64,000 nucleotides of DNA from Aquirufa ecclesiirivi (GCF_011250515.1 NZ_JAANOP010000002.1:186001-250000); one strand, 5' to 3'. Positions 1 through 9,524 are shown, counted from the stretch's first letter. Program-made: numbers and translations. The notes: generated from the letters alone by a model not told the origin.

Positions 1-107
1 TCTTCAAGGGCTTTAGAGAAAGTTAAATTGGTAAATATGGGACCTCCTATTGAAATAGCAGGATAGTAAGCTGGAGATACTTGTAAAACCCTTTTCTGAG
101 TTGACAT
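1..107 (-). CDS. Glycosyltransferase, family 4 type (N-terminus only, runs off the window)
   Basis: Only the first 35 codons are visible. The start is the ATG whose complement lies at 105-107. The N-terminus carries the VLQVSPAYYP and GGP motifs typical of the GT-B fold of family 4 glycosyltransferases, where the glycine-rich loop contacts the acceptor. It would transfer a sugar from a nucleotide-sugar donor during surface-polysaccharide assembly on the cytoplasmic side of the membrane. It sits 33 bp downstream of the O-antigen ligase-like gene on the same strand, which supports a polysaccharide locus. The donor and acceptor cannot be told from this fragment. Confidence 0.7.
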   Translation of the reverse strand, partial: MSTQKRVLQVSPAYYPAISIGGPIFTNLTFSKALE

Positions 108-140
108 AGAAATAAATAAAGATGTAATCTTTTGATTACA

Positions 141-1439
141 CTAGACTAATTTTTCAATTTCATTTTTATCTTGGACCATTTCCACATTCATGAATCGAAT
201 GAATATCAAGAATGATACCCAATAGGCAAAATCCATTGGTCTCCCTGAAGTAAACATTCCAACAAAAGTATTTAAATAGAATAGACCAATAAAGTTTTGA
301 AAGATGGTATTCGATTTAAAGCAGCGGTACGCAAAATATAAAAAGGTAATATGAAAACCAGCAAATAAAATAAATCCAAAAATTCCAAAATTCACCAATG
401 ATTCTAACATGGGGATATCTATGTAACGATAACGATAACCATGCCCGAAAACAAAATCAATTTTACTGGTATTCCATAATTGCTTGATGTAATTAATGTT
501 ATTTACACGCCCCATAGCTGATTCATCCACCTCAGAACTCTTTCCCAAGGTTACCCCTGTGCTCATGGCTCTTATAAAAAGGTTGAAAAATGAGTTATAA
601 TAGGAATCAAATAATTCGATTATTCTAAGTTTAGTAGCGAAGTAATATAAATTACCAATTGCTACTGCATAAAAGATATAGGATTGCCTCTTGATGTTTG
701 TAAATACACTTTTCACAGGTACCATGAAAAATAGAATACAAGGTAAGGCCAATAGCAAAGTTAAAATAGTGGCCCTTGTTTGAGTTAAAACAATGACAAT
801 CAGACTGAACCATACGTTGATATGCGCTAATAGTCTAGTTAAATATACATGTGGGACTTTGATCGAGTCCCAATTTCTATTGATGATTAAAAAAGAAATC
901 AAAAAGCCAGCTAAACCATTTCTACTGTATATATAGGGGTTTCCTGTAAAGTTTTCAGTAGTCTTGCTAGTGTACTGCACAGTAGCTCGTGTTCCAAATA
1001 CGTAATTGGGATTCGTTGCGACTGAATATATCAAAGCACAACTTGTTAAAAAAGTAATGATTAAGATGAGTACAGGTAAGTATTTTTGAACTTGATTATC
1101 TACTCGCAATAAGGAAAAGAAAAAACCAAATATTAGGGCAAAGTTGATCAAATCCGTGTTAAACATGGTCATTTCTTTATTCATCAAAAAGAAATAAATC
1201 ATGGCAACACTGAAAAATGTACCACCTAATAATAATAGAAATGTATTTGGTTTGTGGCCAACCTTGGCATGAAAATGATTGAGCATCAATACCAGACCAG
1301 AAACATAAACGATACCCGTAAAAACAGAACCTCCGCCGAAGCCTAACTTTTCTTTGAAAAAATAAATTAATGGAGGGGCAATCCAGAATATCACTATTCC
1401 TATCGCATTTTTAACCAAGGTGATTTGCTTAATGGTCAA
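141..1439 (-). CDS. O-antigen ligase / Wzy polymerase-like membrane protein
   Basis: A 432-residue protein made of about ten to twelve hydrophobic segments. Such proteins (Wzy_C family) polymerise O-antigen units or ligate them to lipid A-core in the periplasmic face of the inner membrane. Visible family traits are the TQTRAT segment near residue 220, the RNGLAGF helix near 175, and the long loop near 310-345 with GRVNN and a GHGYRYR glycine/arginine patch followed by a GIFGF helix. It is the upstream gene of a leftward pair with the partial glycosyltransferase. Ligase and polymerase cannot be separated by sequence reading alone. Confidence 0.75.
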   Translation of the reverse strand: MTIKQITLVKNAIGIVIFWIAPPLIYFFKEKLGFGGGSVFTGIVYVSGLVLMLNHFHAKVGHKPNTFLLLLGGTFFSVAMIYFFLMNKEMTMFNTDLINFALIFGFFFSLLRVDNQVQKYLPVLILIITFLTSCALIYSVATNPNYVFGTRATVQYTSKTTENFTGNPYIYSRNGLAGFLISFLIINRNWDSIKVPHVYLTRLLAHINVWFSLIVIVLTQTRATILTLLLALPCILFFMVPVKSVFTNIKRQSYIFYAVAIGNLYYFATKLRIIELFDSYYNSFFNLFIRAMSTGVTLGKSSEVDESAMGRVNNINYIKQLWNTSKIDFVFGHGYRYRYIDIPMLESLVNFGIFGFILFAGFHITFLYFAYRCFKSNTIFQNFIGLFYLNTFVGMFTSGRPMDFAYWVSFLIFIRFMNVEMVQDKNEIEKLV

Positions 1440-1477
1440 CGCTTTGTAGGAAGGCTAGAAATGATTGATACGATATG

Positions 1478-1493
1478 AAAGTCAAAAGACTTT
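1478..1493 (-). terminator. Small hairpin downstream of the tRNA cluster
   Basis: AAAGTC (1478-1483) and GACTTT (1488-1493) form a 6-bp stem with a 4-nt loop directly after tRNA-Arg on the leftward transcript. There is no convincing U-tract beyond it, so this may be a processing or 3'-end stem rather than a full intrinsic terminator. Confidence 0.3.
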
Positions 1494-1496
1494 TAG

Positions 1497-1570
<74 letters not shown>

Positions 1571-1579
1571 TAAAAATAA

Positions 1580-1626
1580 ATAGTCAATTTATTCTTGGTG
1601 CAAGCACTGTTAAATAAATTGACTAT
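1580..1626 (-). other. 14-bp inverted repeat in the tRNA-Pro / tRNA-Arg spacer
   Basis: ATAGTCAATTTATT (1580-1593) is perfectly complementary to 1613-1626, with a 19-nt loop. In the leftward tRNA transcript this forms a 14-bp stem starting 4 nt after tRNA-Pro and followed by a U-rich stretch before tRNA-Arg. It could act as a partial terminator that lowers Arg relative to Pro and Ser, or as a processing signal for tRNA 3' ends. Confidence 0.6.
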
Positions 1627-1630
1627 ATTG

Positions 1631-1704
1631 TCGGGGTGGCAGGATTCGAACCTACGACCTCTTGGTCCCAAACCAAGCGCGATACCGGGCTACGCTACAC
1701 CCCG
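1631..1704 (-). tRNA. tRNA-Pro (anticodon TGG)
   Basis: A 74-nt cloverleaf on the minus strand. The acceptor CGGGGTG pairs with CACCCCG, with C1-G72 as is typical of bacterial tRNA-Pro. The anticodon stem CTTGG/CCAAG encloses TTTGGGA, giving anticodon TGG. The T arm reads TAGGTTCGAATCCTG. CCA is not encoded. Confidence 0.97.
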
Positions 1705-1716
1705 AAAAAAACACTG

Positions 1717-1803
1717 CGGAGAGAGAGGGATTCGAACCCTCGGTACCGTTGCCAGTACGACAGTTTAGCAAACTGTTCCTTTCGGCCTCTCAGGCATCTC
1801 TCC
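1717..1803 (-). tRNA. tRNA-Ser (anticodon GCT)
   Basis: An 87-nt class II tRNA with a long variable arm, minus strand. The acceptor GGAGAGA/TCTCTCC is followed by discriminator G73, a serine identity element. The anticodon stem ACAGT/ACTGT holds TTGCTAA, giving anticodon GCT for AGC/AGU. CCA is not encoded. It is the promoter-proximal member of the cluster. Confidence 0.97.
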
Positions 1804-1819
1804 TAGCATTTAAGAGAGC

Positions 1820-1851
1820 ACAAATGTAGTAATTTTTTTTGAATATCGAAA
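1820..1851 (-). promoter_or_regulatory. Bacteroidota-type promoter of the Ser-Pro-Arg tRNA cluster
   Basis: Read leftward, TTTC (complement of 1848-1851), a 19-nt spacer and TACATTTGT (complement of 1820-1828) match the Bacteroidota housekeeping consensus TTTG-N19-TANNTTTG with one mismatch. The expected start of transcription falls a few bases upstream of tRNA-Ser at 1803, leaving a very short leader. Confidence 0.65.
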
Positions 1852-1866
1852 TTCAAAATTGAAATT

Positions 1867-3369
1867 TTATTTAAAAATATCGAAACTTGAAACACTTTTT
1901 CCTTCCAAGCTTGTTTTACCCATTAAAAACTGATCAATATTTCTAGCAGCCTCTCTTCCTTCGGAAATTGCCCATACTACTAAAGACTGTCCGCGTCTTG
2001 CGTCACCGGCCGCAAATATTTTTTCTTGAGCAGATTGGTAATTACCATTAGCTACAATATTCCCTCTTTCATCGGATAAAATTCCAGCCTCTGTTAACTC
2101 CTCAAATAAATTACCATGGTCAGTATGTAAAAATCCTGCTGCCACCAAGGCTAAATCGCATGGTATTTCACGGATATTCTCCACTTTCTGTTCCATCTTA
2201 CCATTAGACATATCGTAGGTTATATCTCCGATTTTAAGTGCAATTAGTTCATTCTTATCATTGGTGATAAACTCTTGTAAAGAAATTGACCATAAACGGT
2301 TGGCTCCTTCTTCATGCGAAGTAGAGGTGCGCAACATATTAGGCCAATTAGGCCATGGTGTATTTTCTGCTCGATCTACAGGTGGCTTAGGCATTACTTC
2401 AATTTGAGTAATGGATGCTGCTTTATGTCTGTTTGATGTTCCAACGCAATCCGATCCTGTATCTCCTCCTCCTATCACGACCACATGTTTACCCGTAGCT
2501 AGGATATTTTTGTTGGCATAAGCTTCGCCTTTATGATTTACTTCTAAACCAATTTGGGCATTACGTTTATTTTGTTGAGATAAAAACTCCATGGCAGGAT
2601 AAATACCTATGGCATCGCTACCTTTAGTAGAGATCAAACGTGGAGTTGTTGAACCTGTGGCAATTAATATAGCATCAAACTCGGATGTTAATTTCGAAAC
2701 CTTATAATTTACACCAATGTTCGTATTGGTCTTAAATTCGATTCCCTCTTTTTCCATGACAGCCACTCGACGATCAACGACTGATTTATCCAATTTGAAA
2801 TCAGGAATACCATAACGTAATAGTCCACCAATGCGATCTGCTCTTTCAAATACAGTTACTGAATGCCCAACTTTATTTAGTTGAGCTGCAGCAGCTAATC
2901 CAGCGGGACCAGAGCCTATTACAGCAATTTTCTTTCCTGTTCTTTTAGCTGGTACAAAAGGCACCACCCATCCTTCTGAATATGCTTTTTCTATGATTGA
3001 TTTTTCAATCAATTCAATGGTAACGGGTGGTTTATTGATACCCAATACACAAGCTGATTCACATGGAGCTGGACAAATTCTTCCCGTAAATTCTGGGAAA
3101 TTATTGGTTGAACTCAATATCTCATAGGCATATTTCCAATTTTGCTCATAGACAGCATCATTGAATTCTGGTATAATATTACCTAAAGGACATCCGCTAT
3201 GACAGAAAGGTGTACCGCAGTCCATGCAACGGCTAGCCTGCTTTTCAGTTTCTTCGGATGAATTTAATAATTCAATTTCTTGATAGTCATTGACACGTTC
3301 TGAAACATCTCTCTTTGCAGAGGTTTTTCTATCAACTTCTAAAAAACCTGTTGGCTTCCCCATTTTCAA
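1867..3369 (-). CDS. gltD: Glutamate synthase, small (beta) subunit
   Basis: A 500-residue flavoprotein subunit that passes electrons from NAD(P)H to the large subunit for making two glutamates from glutamine and 2-oxoglutarate. Near residues 45-65 and 97-110 are the cysteine motifs CMDCGTPFCHSGCP and CPAPCESAC that bind iron-sulfur clusters. A FAD-binding VIGSGPAGLAAA lies near 150, an NAD(P)H-binding VVVIGGGDTGSDCVG near 300, and the FAD-closing AAGDARRGQSLVVWAI near the C-terminus. The length is normal. It follows gltB by 3 bp on the same strand, so the two are surely co-transcribed. Confidence 0.97.
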   Translation of the reverse strand: MKMGKPTGFLEVDRKTSAKRDVSERVNDYQEIELLNSSEETEKQASRCMDCGTPFCHSGCPLGNIIPEFNDAVYEQNWKYAYEILSSTNNFPEFTGRICPAPCESACVLGINKPPVTIELIEKSIIEKAYSEGWVVPFVPAKRTGKKIAVIGSGPAGLAAAAQLNKVGHSVTVFERADRIGGLLRYGIPDFKLDKSVVDRRVAVMEKEGIEFKTNTNIGVNYKVSKLTSEFDAILIATGSTTPRLISTKGSDAIGIYPAMEFLSQQNKRNAQIGLEVNHKGEAYANKNILATGKHVVVIGGGDTGSDCVGTSNRHKAASITQIEVMPKPPVDRAENTPWPNWPNMLRTSTSHEEGANRLWSISLQEFITNDKNELIALKIGDITYDMSNGKMEQKVENIREIPCDLALVAAGFLHTDHGNLFEELTEAGILSDERGNIVANGNYQSAQEKIFAAGDARRGQSLVVWAISEGREAARNIDQFLMGKTSLEGKSVSSFDIFK

Positions 3370-3372
3370 TAA

Positions 3373-6300
3373 TTAGTTTAATGCTACTTGAATATTTTGA
3401 TATACTTTGTCTTTGTCATTTAAAACATCTGTGATGCTCAAATGCCTACTCGCCAAGGCATTTCTATAATCGATTGGTAATACTTTTTTGAATAAACTTG
3501 TCATAGACTTAAAGTTATCCAACACATATTTACCCTTTACAGATCCTGTTAATTCAATATGTTTCGTTAAATACATCGAAACAATTTGAATATCTTCTTG
3601 ATTCAAATCAGAAATCTCCACCATTTCGCGGTTAACCTTGGCTTCAAAATCATTCTTTTCATCTAGAATATAAGCTACTCCTCCCGACATACCCGCTCCA
3701 AAATTTCTACCAGTGGCACCTAAAATAATGACTAATCCTCCAGTCATGTATTCGCAACCGTGATCACCAATTCCTTCAACCACGACCTTGGCTCCCGAAT
3801 TTCTTACGCAGAATCGCTCACCTGCCATTCCAGCTAAATAGGCTTCACCTGAAGTAGCACCATAGAAAGATACATTACCTACAATAGAGTTTTCTGCAGC
3901 AACAAATTTAGCGGCTGGGGAAGGATAAGCGATTAAAGTAGCACCACAAAGTCCTTTTCCAATGTAATCATTGGCATCTCCTTCAATTTCAAATTTCAAA
4001 CCTTTGACAGAAAAGGCTCCAAATGATTGCCCAGCAGTACCTTTAAATTTAATGTGAATTAAACCATCAGGAAGCGCCTTGTCACCGTGTTTTTTAGTGA
4101 TTTCATTGGATAAAATGGTACCTACTGAACGATTAACATTAATGATATTAAATTCTCCATTCACCTGTTTCTTCGAATCAATAGCTACTTGAGCAATTTT
4201 TAAAATTTCCCAGTCCAATTGTTCAGATAAACCATGATCTTGCTCTTCTGATTTAAACACAGCCACTCCTTCTCCAGGATTTGAAGGTGTTAAGATCGGT
4301 GACAAATCAATATGCTTGAATTTCCAGTGAGAAGAAACATCTGTCATGCTTAAATAATCGACACGACCAATCATTTCTTCAATTTTACGGAAACCTAATT
4401 CAGCCATGATTTCACGTAATTCTTGAGCTAAGAAATAGAATAAATTTACTACATGCTCAGGTTTACCTGTATACAATGCTCTCAGCTCAGGATTTTGAGT
4501 TGCCACACCTACAGGACAAGTATTTAGGTGACACTTTCGCATCATAATACATCCTGCAGTAACCAAGGCAGCCGTTGCTACACCAAATTCTTCTGCACCT
4601 AATAAAGCTGCAATAGCAATATCACGACCTGTCTTAATTTGACCATCCGTTTGTATGGTCACACGCCCTCTTAATTTATTCTTAACTAAGGTTTGATGTG
4701 TTTCAGCCAATCCAAGTTCCCAAGGTAAACCAGCATGACGTATAGACGATAGTGGTGATGCACCTGTTCCTCCATCATATCCAGCAATCAAAATATGATC
4801 AGCATGTGCTTTTGCTACTCCTGCAGCAATAGTTCCCACACCTGCTTCTGAAACTAGTTTTACAGATATGCGGGCTGCCCTATTTGCATTTTTCAAATCA
4901 AAGATTAATTGAGCTAAATCTTCAATGGAATAGATATCATGGTGCGGTGGAGGGGATATTAAACCTACTCCAGGCGTAGAATGACGCGTTTTACCGATCC
5001 AATCATCTACCTTATGTCCTGGTAATTGTCCTCCTTCTCCCGGTTTAGCACCTTGAGCCATTTTTATTTGAAGTTCTACCGCATTCGTTAAATAGTTGGC
5101 TGTTACACCAAATCTACCTGACGCTACTTGCTTAATAGCTGAATTCATGGAATCTCCATTTTTCATTTTTTCAAAACGAATTGGATCTTCCCCTCCTTCT
5201 CCCGTATTTGACTTTCCTCCAATACGATTCATCGCAATGGCTAAGGTAGTATGGGCTTCATAAGAAATCGAACCAAAGGACATGGCACCCGTAGCAAAAC
5301 GCTTCAATATATTTTCAATCGGTTCCACTTCATCGATGGAAATGGAATTAGCATTTTTGAAACGTAAAAGTCCTCTTAGCGTAATTGACTTTTTACTTTG
5401 ATCATCAATTAACTTAGAATATTTCTTGTAAGTAGAATAATCATTGGACTTAGTTGATTGTTGCAATAAGTGAATTGTCTGAGGATTAAATAAATGCTCT
5501 TCTCCACGTTGTTTCCACTGGTAAATGCCTCCTACTTCTAATTTTGGATGATCTGATTTTAGTAAGGCAAAACCAGATTGATGTTTAATTAAAGCTTCTT
5601 TGGCAATTGTATCTAAATCAACGCCATTAATTCGAGAAATTGAACCACTGAAATAATTATCAACCACATCTTTGCTCAATCCTAAAATCTCGAAAATTTG
5701 AGCTCCCTGATAAGATTGTAGAGTGGAAATACCCATTTTAGAGAAAATCTTCAATAATTCTCCATTGACAGCTTTAATGTAATTGTACTCTAATTTTTCA
5801 TAGGACAAACTCTGGTCAACCAAACGATTATCCTTCATTGCTTTGATGGTTTCAAAGGCCATGTAAGGATTAATAGCTGAAGCTCCGTAACCAATTAACG
5901 TGGCATAATGATGTGTTTCCCAAACATCTCCTGCTTCAATGATGATACCAACTTTGGCACGTTTCTTGGTGCGGATTAAATGATTATGTACAGCACCTAA
6001 TGCTAAAAGTGATGGAATAGGTGCATGCGAAGAATCAATACCTCTGTCTGTCAATAAAATAATGGAATATCCATCATCTACAGCATCTTCAGCATATTGA
6101 CAAATACGATTTAATGCTTTTTTCAAAACCCCAGACTCTTCCGAAGAACGGAATGTCATGTGAATGGATTTAGTTTGAAAATTGGCATGATCAATCCAAC
6201 GAATCTTCTCTACTTCTTTGTTGCGAAGTACAGGTTGTTGGATTTCAATTTGACGACAATGGCTTGGTGTTTCATCCAATAAATTAGATAGTCCACCAAT

Positions 6301-7941
6301 ATCCGTCAATAAGGACATCACCATTCTTTCACGAATTGGGTCAATTGGAGGATTAGTTACCTGAGCAAATAATTGCTTGAAATAACTTGAGAGGTGTTGT
6401 GCTTTATCCGATAATACTGCCAAGGGAGTATCGATACCCATGGAACCTAAAGCTTCCTTCCCTGTTTCAGCCATTTGAGCTAAAACTACTCGGATGTCTT
6501 CTGTCGTAAAACCAAATATCTGTTGGCGTGAAATTAATTCCACTGGTTTTGGTTGACGGTACTCGCTTCCTGCTTCAGGTAAATCTTCTACACGAATTTT
6601 ATTTTCACGCAACCATTGTCCATACGGTTGTTGTTGACAAATTTTCTCTTTTAGTTCTTCATCTGGAATAATTCTTCCCTGTTCCATATCCACCACAAAC
6701 ATTTTTCCAGGTTGTAAACGACCTTTAGAAACGATGGTAGCTGGATCTAAATCCAAGACACCTGCTTCAGATGCCATAATTACATGGTCATCTTCAGTAA
6801 CCCAATATCTTGAAGGACGTAATCCATTTCTATCGAGCGTGGCACCAATCATTTTACCATCTGTAAATGATATCGAAGCAGGGCCATCCCAAGGTTCCAT
6901 CATGGCTGCATGGTACTCGTAGAAATCCTTTTTATAGCTTTCCATTGACTCATTTCCATCCCATGCTTCTGGGATCAACATCATCATGACATGAGGCAAA
7001 CTTCGTCCACTTAAATATAAAATTTCAATAGCATTATCCAGAATAGCAGAATCAGATTGACCCAAACTACAAACAGGTAAAATCATGTCTAGCTCTTCTT
7101 GCGTAAAATATTTGCTAGAGAATAAGGCAGACTGAGCCTGCATCCATGATGAATTACCTTTTACTGTGTTAATTTCACCGTTATGGGCGATATAACGGAA
7201 TGGTTGTGCCAATCTCCATTCAGGAAACGTATTTGTAGAAAAACGCGAGTGTACAATGGCCAATGCCGAAGTAAAATTTTCTTGAAACAAATCCTGAAAA
7301 TAGCCTGGAACCTGCATGGTTGTCAACATACCTTTATAAATAATGGTACGACAAGACAAAGAGGCAAAATAAAACTTAGCATTTAACTGAACAATGGTTT
7401 CATTTAACAAGCGAGTTACATATTGACGGAAAACATATAATTTTCGTTCAAAATCAATTTCACTCAAGCAAGATTCAGGTCTTTCAATGAATAATTGCTG
7501 AATAGATGGCTCTTCATTTCCGGAGTCAGCTCCTAATATTTCAGAATTATTTACTGGAACATTTCTGTAACCTAAAATACGCAGACTTAATTTCTTAGCC
7601 TTTCTCTCAATAATTTCTTTGCATTCCTTAATCAGTGTTTCATCTTTAGGAAAGAAAACCATTCCAACACCGTAATGACCTAATGAAGGTAAGGCAAATC
7701 CCAATTTTGCTGTTTCTTCAAAAAAGAATTCATGAGGCAATTGAACCAATACACCAGCTCCATCACCTGAATTAGGATCACAACCACAGGCACCACGGTG
7801 GTCCATTCGAATCAACATCTTAATTGAATCTTGTACAATTCGATGCGATTTAATGCCTTTCATACTAGCTACAAAACCAATACCACACGCATCGTGCTCA
7901 AATTCTTTCCGATACAATCCCTCTTCATTCATGACTTCCAT
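3373..7941 (-). CDS. gltB: Glutamate synthase, large (alpha) subunit
   Basis: A 1522-residue enzyme combining glutamine hydrolysis with reductive transfer of ammonia to 2-oxoglutarate. The sequence HDACGIGF places the N-terminal nucleophile at Cys19, so an 18-residue propeptide must be removed; a second in-frame Met at residue 4 could be the true start. Domains follow the family order: class II amidotransferase (about 19-430), central domain, FMN-binding synthase domain with GGKSNTGEGGED, and Cys1131, Cys1137 and Cys1142 for the 3Fe-4S cluster. The last 250 residues form the glycine-rich beta-helix. It is first in the gltBD operon, with about 200 bp of AT-rich upstream DNA. Confidence 0.98.
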   Translation of the reverse strand: MEVMNEEGLYRKEFEHDACGIGFVASMKGIKSHRIVQDSIKMLIRMDHRGACGCDPNSGDGAGVLVQLPHEFFFEETAKLGFALPSLGHYGVGMVFFPKDETLIKECKEIIERKAKKLSLRILGYRNVPVNNSEILGADSGNEEPSIQQLFIERPESCLSEIDFERKLYVFRQYVTRLLNETIVQLNAKFYFASLSCRTIIYKGMLTTMQVPGYFQDLFQENFTSALAIVHSRFSTNTFPEWRLAQPFRYIAHNGEINTVKGNSSWMQAQSALFSSKYFTQEELDMILPVCSLGQSDSAILDNAIEILYLSGRSLPHVMMMLIPEAWDGNESMESYKKDFYEYHAAMMEPWDGPASISFTDGKMIGATLDRNGLRPSRYWVTEDDHVIMASEAGVLDLDPATIVSKGRLQPGKMFVVDMEQGRIIPDEELKEKICQQQPYGQWLRENKIRVEDLPEAGSEYRQPKPVELISRQQIFGFTTEDIRVVLAQMAETGKEALGSMGIDTPLAVLSDKAQHLSSYFKQLFAQVTNPPIDPIRERMVMSLLTDIGGLSNLLDETPSHCRQIEIQQPVLRNKEVEKIRWIDHANFQTKSIHMTFRSSEESGVLKKALNRICQYAEDAVDDGYSIILLTDRGIDSSHAPIPSLLALGAVHNHLIRTKKRAKVGIIIEAGDVWETHHYATLIGYGASAINPYMAFETIKAMKDNRLVDQSLSYEKLEYNYIKAVNGELLKIFSKMGISTLQSYQGAQIFEILGLSKDVVDNYFSGSISRINGVDLDTIAKEALIKHQSGFALLKSDHPKLEVGGIYQWKQRGEEHLFNPQTIHLLQQSTKSNDYSTYKKYSKLIDDQSKKSITLRGLLRFKNANSISIDEVEPIENILKRFATGAMSFGSISYEAHTTLAIAMNRIGGKSNTGEGGEDPIRFEKMKNGDSMNSAIKQVASGRFGVTANYLTNAVELQIKMAQGAKPGEGGQLPGHKVDDWIGKTRHSTPGVGLISPPPHHDIYSIEDLAQLIFDLKNANRAARISVKLVSEAGVGTIAAGVAKAHADHILIAGYDGGTGASPLSSIRHAGLPWELGLAETHQTLVKNKLRGRVTIQTDGQIKTGRDIAIAALLGAEEFGVATAALVTAGCIMMRKCHLNTCPVGVATQNPELRALYTGKPEHVVNLFYFLAQELREIMAELGFRKIEEMIGRVDYLSMTDVSSHWKFKHIDLSPILTPSNPGEGVAVFKSEEQDHGLSEQLDWEILKIAQVAIDSKKQVNGEFNIINVNRSVGTILSNEITKKHGDKALPDGLIHIKFKGTAGQSFGAFSVKGLKFEIEGDANDYIGKGLCGATLIAYPSPAAKFVAAENSIVGNVSFYGATSGEAYLAGMAGERFCVRNSGAKVVVEGIGDHGCEYMTGGLVIILGATGRNFGAGMSGGVAYILDEKNDFEAKVNREMVEISDLNQEDIQIVSMYLTKHIELTGSVKGKYVLDNFKSMTSLFKKVLPIDYRNALASRHLSITDVLNDKDKVYQNIQVALN

Positions 7942-7982
7942 AAGAAACTATTAATATTCTAATAATAAACTAAAAATTCTTA

Positions 7983-8013
7983 ACAAAATTAAATACCAGT
8001 TATACGCGACAAT
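7983..8013 (-). promoter_or_regulatory. Possible gltBD promoter
   Basis: Leftward, ATTG (complement of 8010-8013), an 18-nt spacer and TAATTTTGT (complement of 7983-7991) resemble the Bacteroidota consensus with one mismatch and one base short spacing, about 40 bp before gltB. The region 7942-8143 is extremely AT-rich and holds other TANNTTTG-like strings, so the choice is uncertain. Confidence 0.35.
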
Positions 8014-8143
8014 TTGATATTTATATAAGCAATATCAAATTTAATCAAAAATATATTTGGCAATTCATTGAATAAACAAAATATAATACGGTTATTAAAA
8101 TATCACTAAACAAGTACAAAATATCTTGTTAGAGTACAATTAA

Positions 8144-8581
8144 TTAGTAATCTTCACCGTATTCAGTTGATTCATTACCGAATTCATTCTCCTCTTCTTC
8201 TCCTCCATCACCAAAATCATTTTCTAAATCGTTTAGATAAATAGCATCAACTCCCTCCCTAACGGTATTCATAATTGTTAGGTTTTCAATTTTAGCTTGA
8301 TCTAACCGATCTACTACCGATTCTTCTTTACTCACAACCACAAATAAACCGGATTCATTGGAACAGATTTTAGTTCCTTTTCGAATGGCAGAAACACCAT
8401 ACCCATCCAATTCAGTGACTTTGGAGATATTTAAAATCATGTTGGTGTATTCTTTTTTAAAAAGCAATCGAACGACATTTTCTAATTCCTCATAATTGCT
8501 TTGAACTAAGTTTTCGCCTTTCCAATCAATTAAAGCATAACTTTCGTTTTGATCAAGTTGAAATAAAGCATTAGTTGACAT
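8144..8581 (-). CDS. STAS-domain protein with acidic tail, lacking the phosphorylatable serine
   Basis: A 145-residue protein whose first 115 residues resemble the STAS fold of anti-sigma factor antagonists (SpoIIAA type): a beta-rich start, then ILNISKVTELDGYGVSAIRKG. In active antagonists the loop reads D-S-S-G and the second serine is phosphorylated; here it is Asp59-Gly60-Tyr61-Gly62, so serine control is not possible. The last 28 residues are strongly acidic and likely disordered. It overlaps the end of purC by 11 bp and is last in the leftward group. No partner kinase or sigma factor is in the window. The role is unknown; protein-protein binding is the likely activity. Confidence 0.7.
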   Translation of the reverse strand: MSTNALFQLDQNESYALIDWKGENLVQSNYEELENVVRLLFKKEYTNMILNISKVTELDGYGVSAIRKGTKICSNESGLFVVVSKEESVVDRLDQAKIENLTIMNTVREGVDAIYLNDLENDFGDGGEEEENEFGNESTEYGEDY

Positions 8582-9524
8582 TTTCTAAGTATTGGTTTAC
8601 GTGATTAAATATACGTTGTTCTAAATTATCTTGTGGCTCTTTTTGGAATTTTTGGCCAGTAATTTCTTCATACAATAAAATATATCTGTTGGAAATTTCC
8701 TCAACAAATTCATCTGTTATCGTGGGTACTACTTGGCCTTCTTTCCCTTGGAATCCATTCGCGATTAACCACTCTCTGACAAATTCTTTGGACAATTGTT
8801 TTTGAGGTAATCCTTTTTCCAATAATTCTTGATACGTATTGGCATAGAAATAACGAGATGAATCAGGCGTGTGAATTTCATCCATTAACATGATTTGCCC
8901 ATCCAATAAACCAAATTCATATTTTGTATCTACTAAAATTAGTCCTTTTTCTTGGGCCATTTGTGTACCACGTTCAAACAATGCCAAGGCTTTTTGACAT
9001 AATTGATTCATGATATCTGGAGTAACTATACCTAATTCCAAAATTTTTGCTACTGAAATATCCTCATCGTGTCCCTCACTAGCTTTGGTGGTTGGCGTTA
9101 TTATTGGCTCTGGTAAACGGTCATTTTCTTTTAAGCCTTCAGTCAATGAAACCCCACATACTTCCCTTTTCCCAGATTTGTATTCGCGCCATAAATGTCC
9201 TGCTACATAACCTCGTACAACCATTTCAATGGGAATAGGGATACATTTATAACCATACGCAGCATTGGGATCTGGGGTGTCAATTAACCAATTGGGAATA
9301 ATATCCCGTGTTTTATTCAAAAAATAAGTGGCAATTTGGTTTAAAACTTGTCCTTTAAATGGAATAGTTCTTGGAAGAATTACATCAAAGGCCGAAATGC
9401 GATCTGATGTGACCATCAATAAGCGATCATGACCAATACTATAAACATCTCTCACTTTTCCTCGATAAAAAGCTGTTTGATTGTTGAAATTAAACTGACC
9501 TTGAGCCATATTTTCCATGTTCAA
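8571..9524 (-). CDS. purC: Phosphoribosylaminoimidazole-succinocarboxamide synthase (SAICAR synthase)
   Basis: A 317-residue ATP-dependent ligase that joins CAIR and aspartate in de novo purine synthesis. The family is shown by YRGKVRDVYSIG near residue 20, the VRGYVAGHLWREY segment near 85, DTKYEFG near 200 and the MDEIHTPDSSRYF motif near 215. The length matches the longer eukaryote-like form common in Bacteroidota. Its start overlaps the upstream gene by 4 bp and its end overlaps the STAS gene, so the three are translationally linked. No other purine gene is present in the window. Confidence 0.97.
   Translation of the reverse strand: MNMENMAQGQFNFNNQTAFYRGKVRDVYSIGHDRLLMVTSDRISAFDVILPRTIPFKGQVLNQIATYFLNKTRDIIPNWLIDTPDPNAAYGYKCIPIPIEMVVRGYVAGHLWREYKSGKREVCGVSLTEGLKENDRLPEPIITPTTKASEGHDEDISVAKILELGIVTPDIMNQLCQKALALFERGTQMAQEKGLILVDTKYEFGLLDGQIMLMDEIHTPDSSRYFYANTYQELLEKGLPQKQLSKEFVREWLIANGFQGKEGQVVPTITDEFVEEISNRYILLYEEITGQKFQKEPQDNLEQRIFNHVNQYLENVN

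Noticed and set aside
5950-5975. A rightward TGGCACG-like sigma-54 match inside gltB
   Set aside because: It has GG instead of the required GC at -12 and points antisense within a coding region.
6734-7386. Two short rightward frames opposite gltB
   Set aside because: They lie wholly antisense to the well-conserved gltB coding region, have no family resemblance and no start signal.
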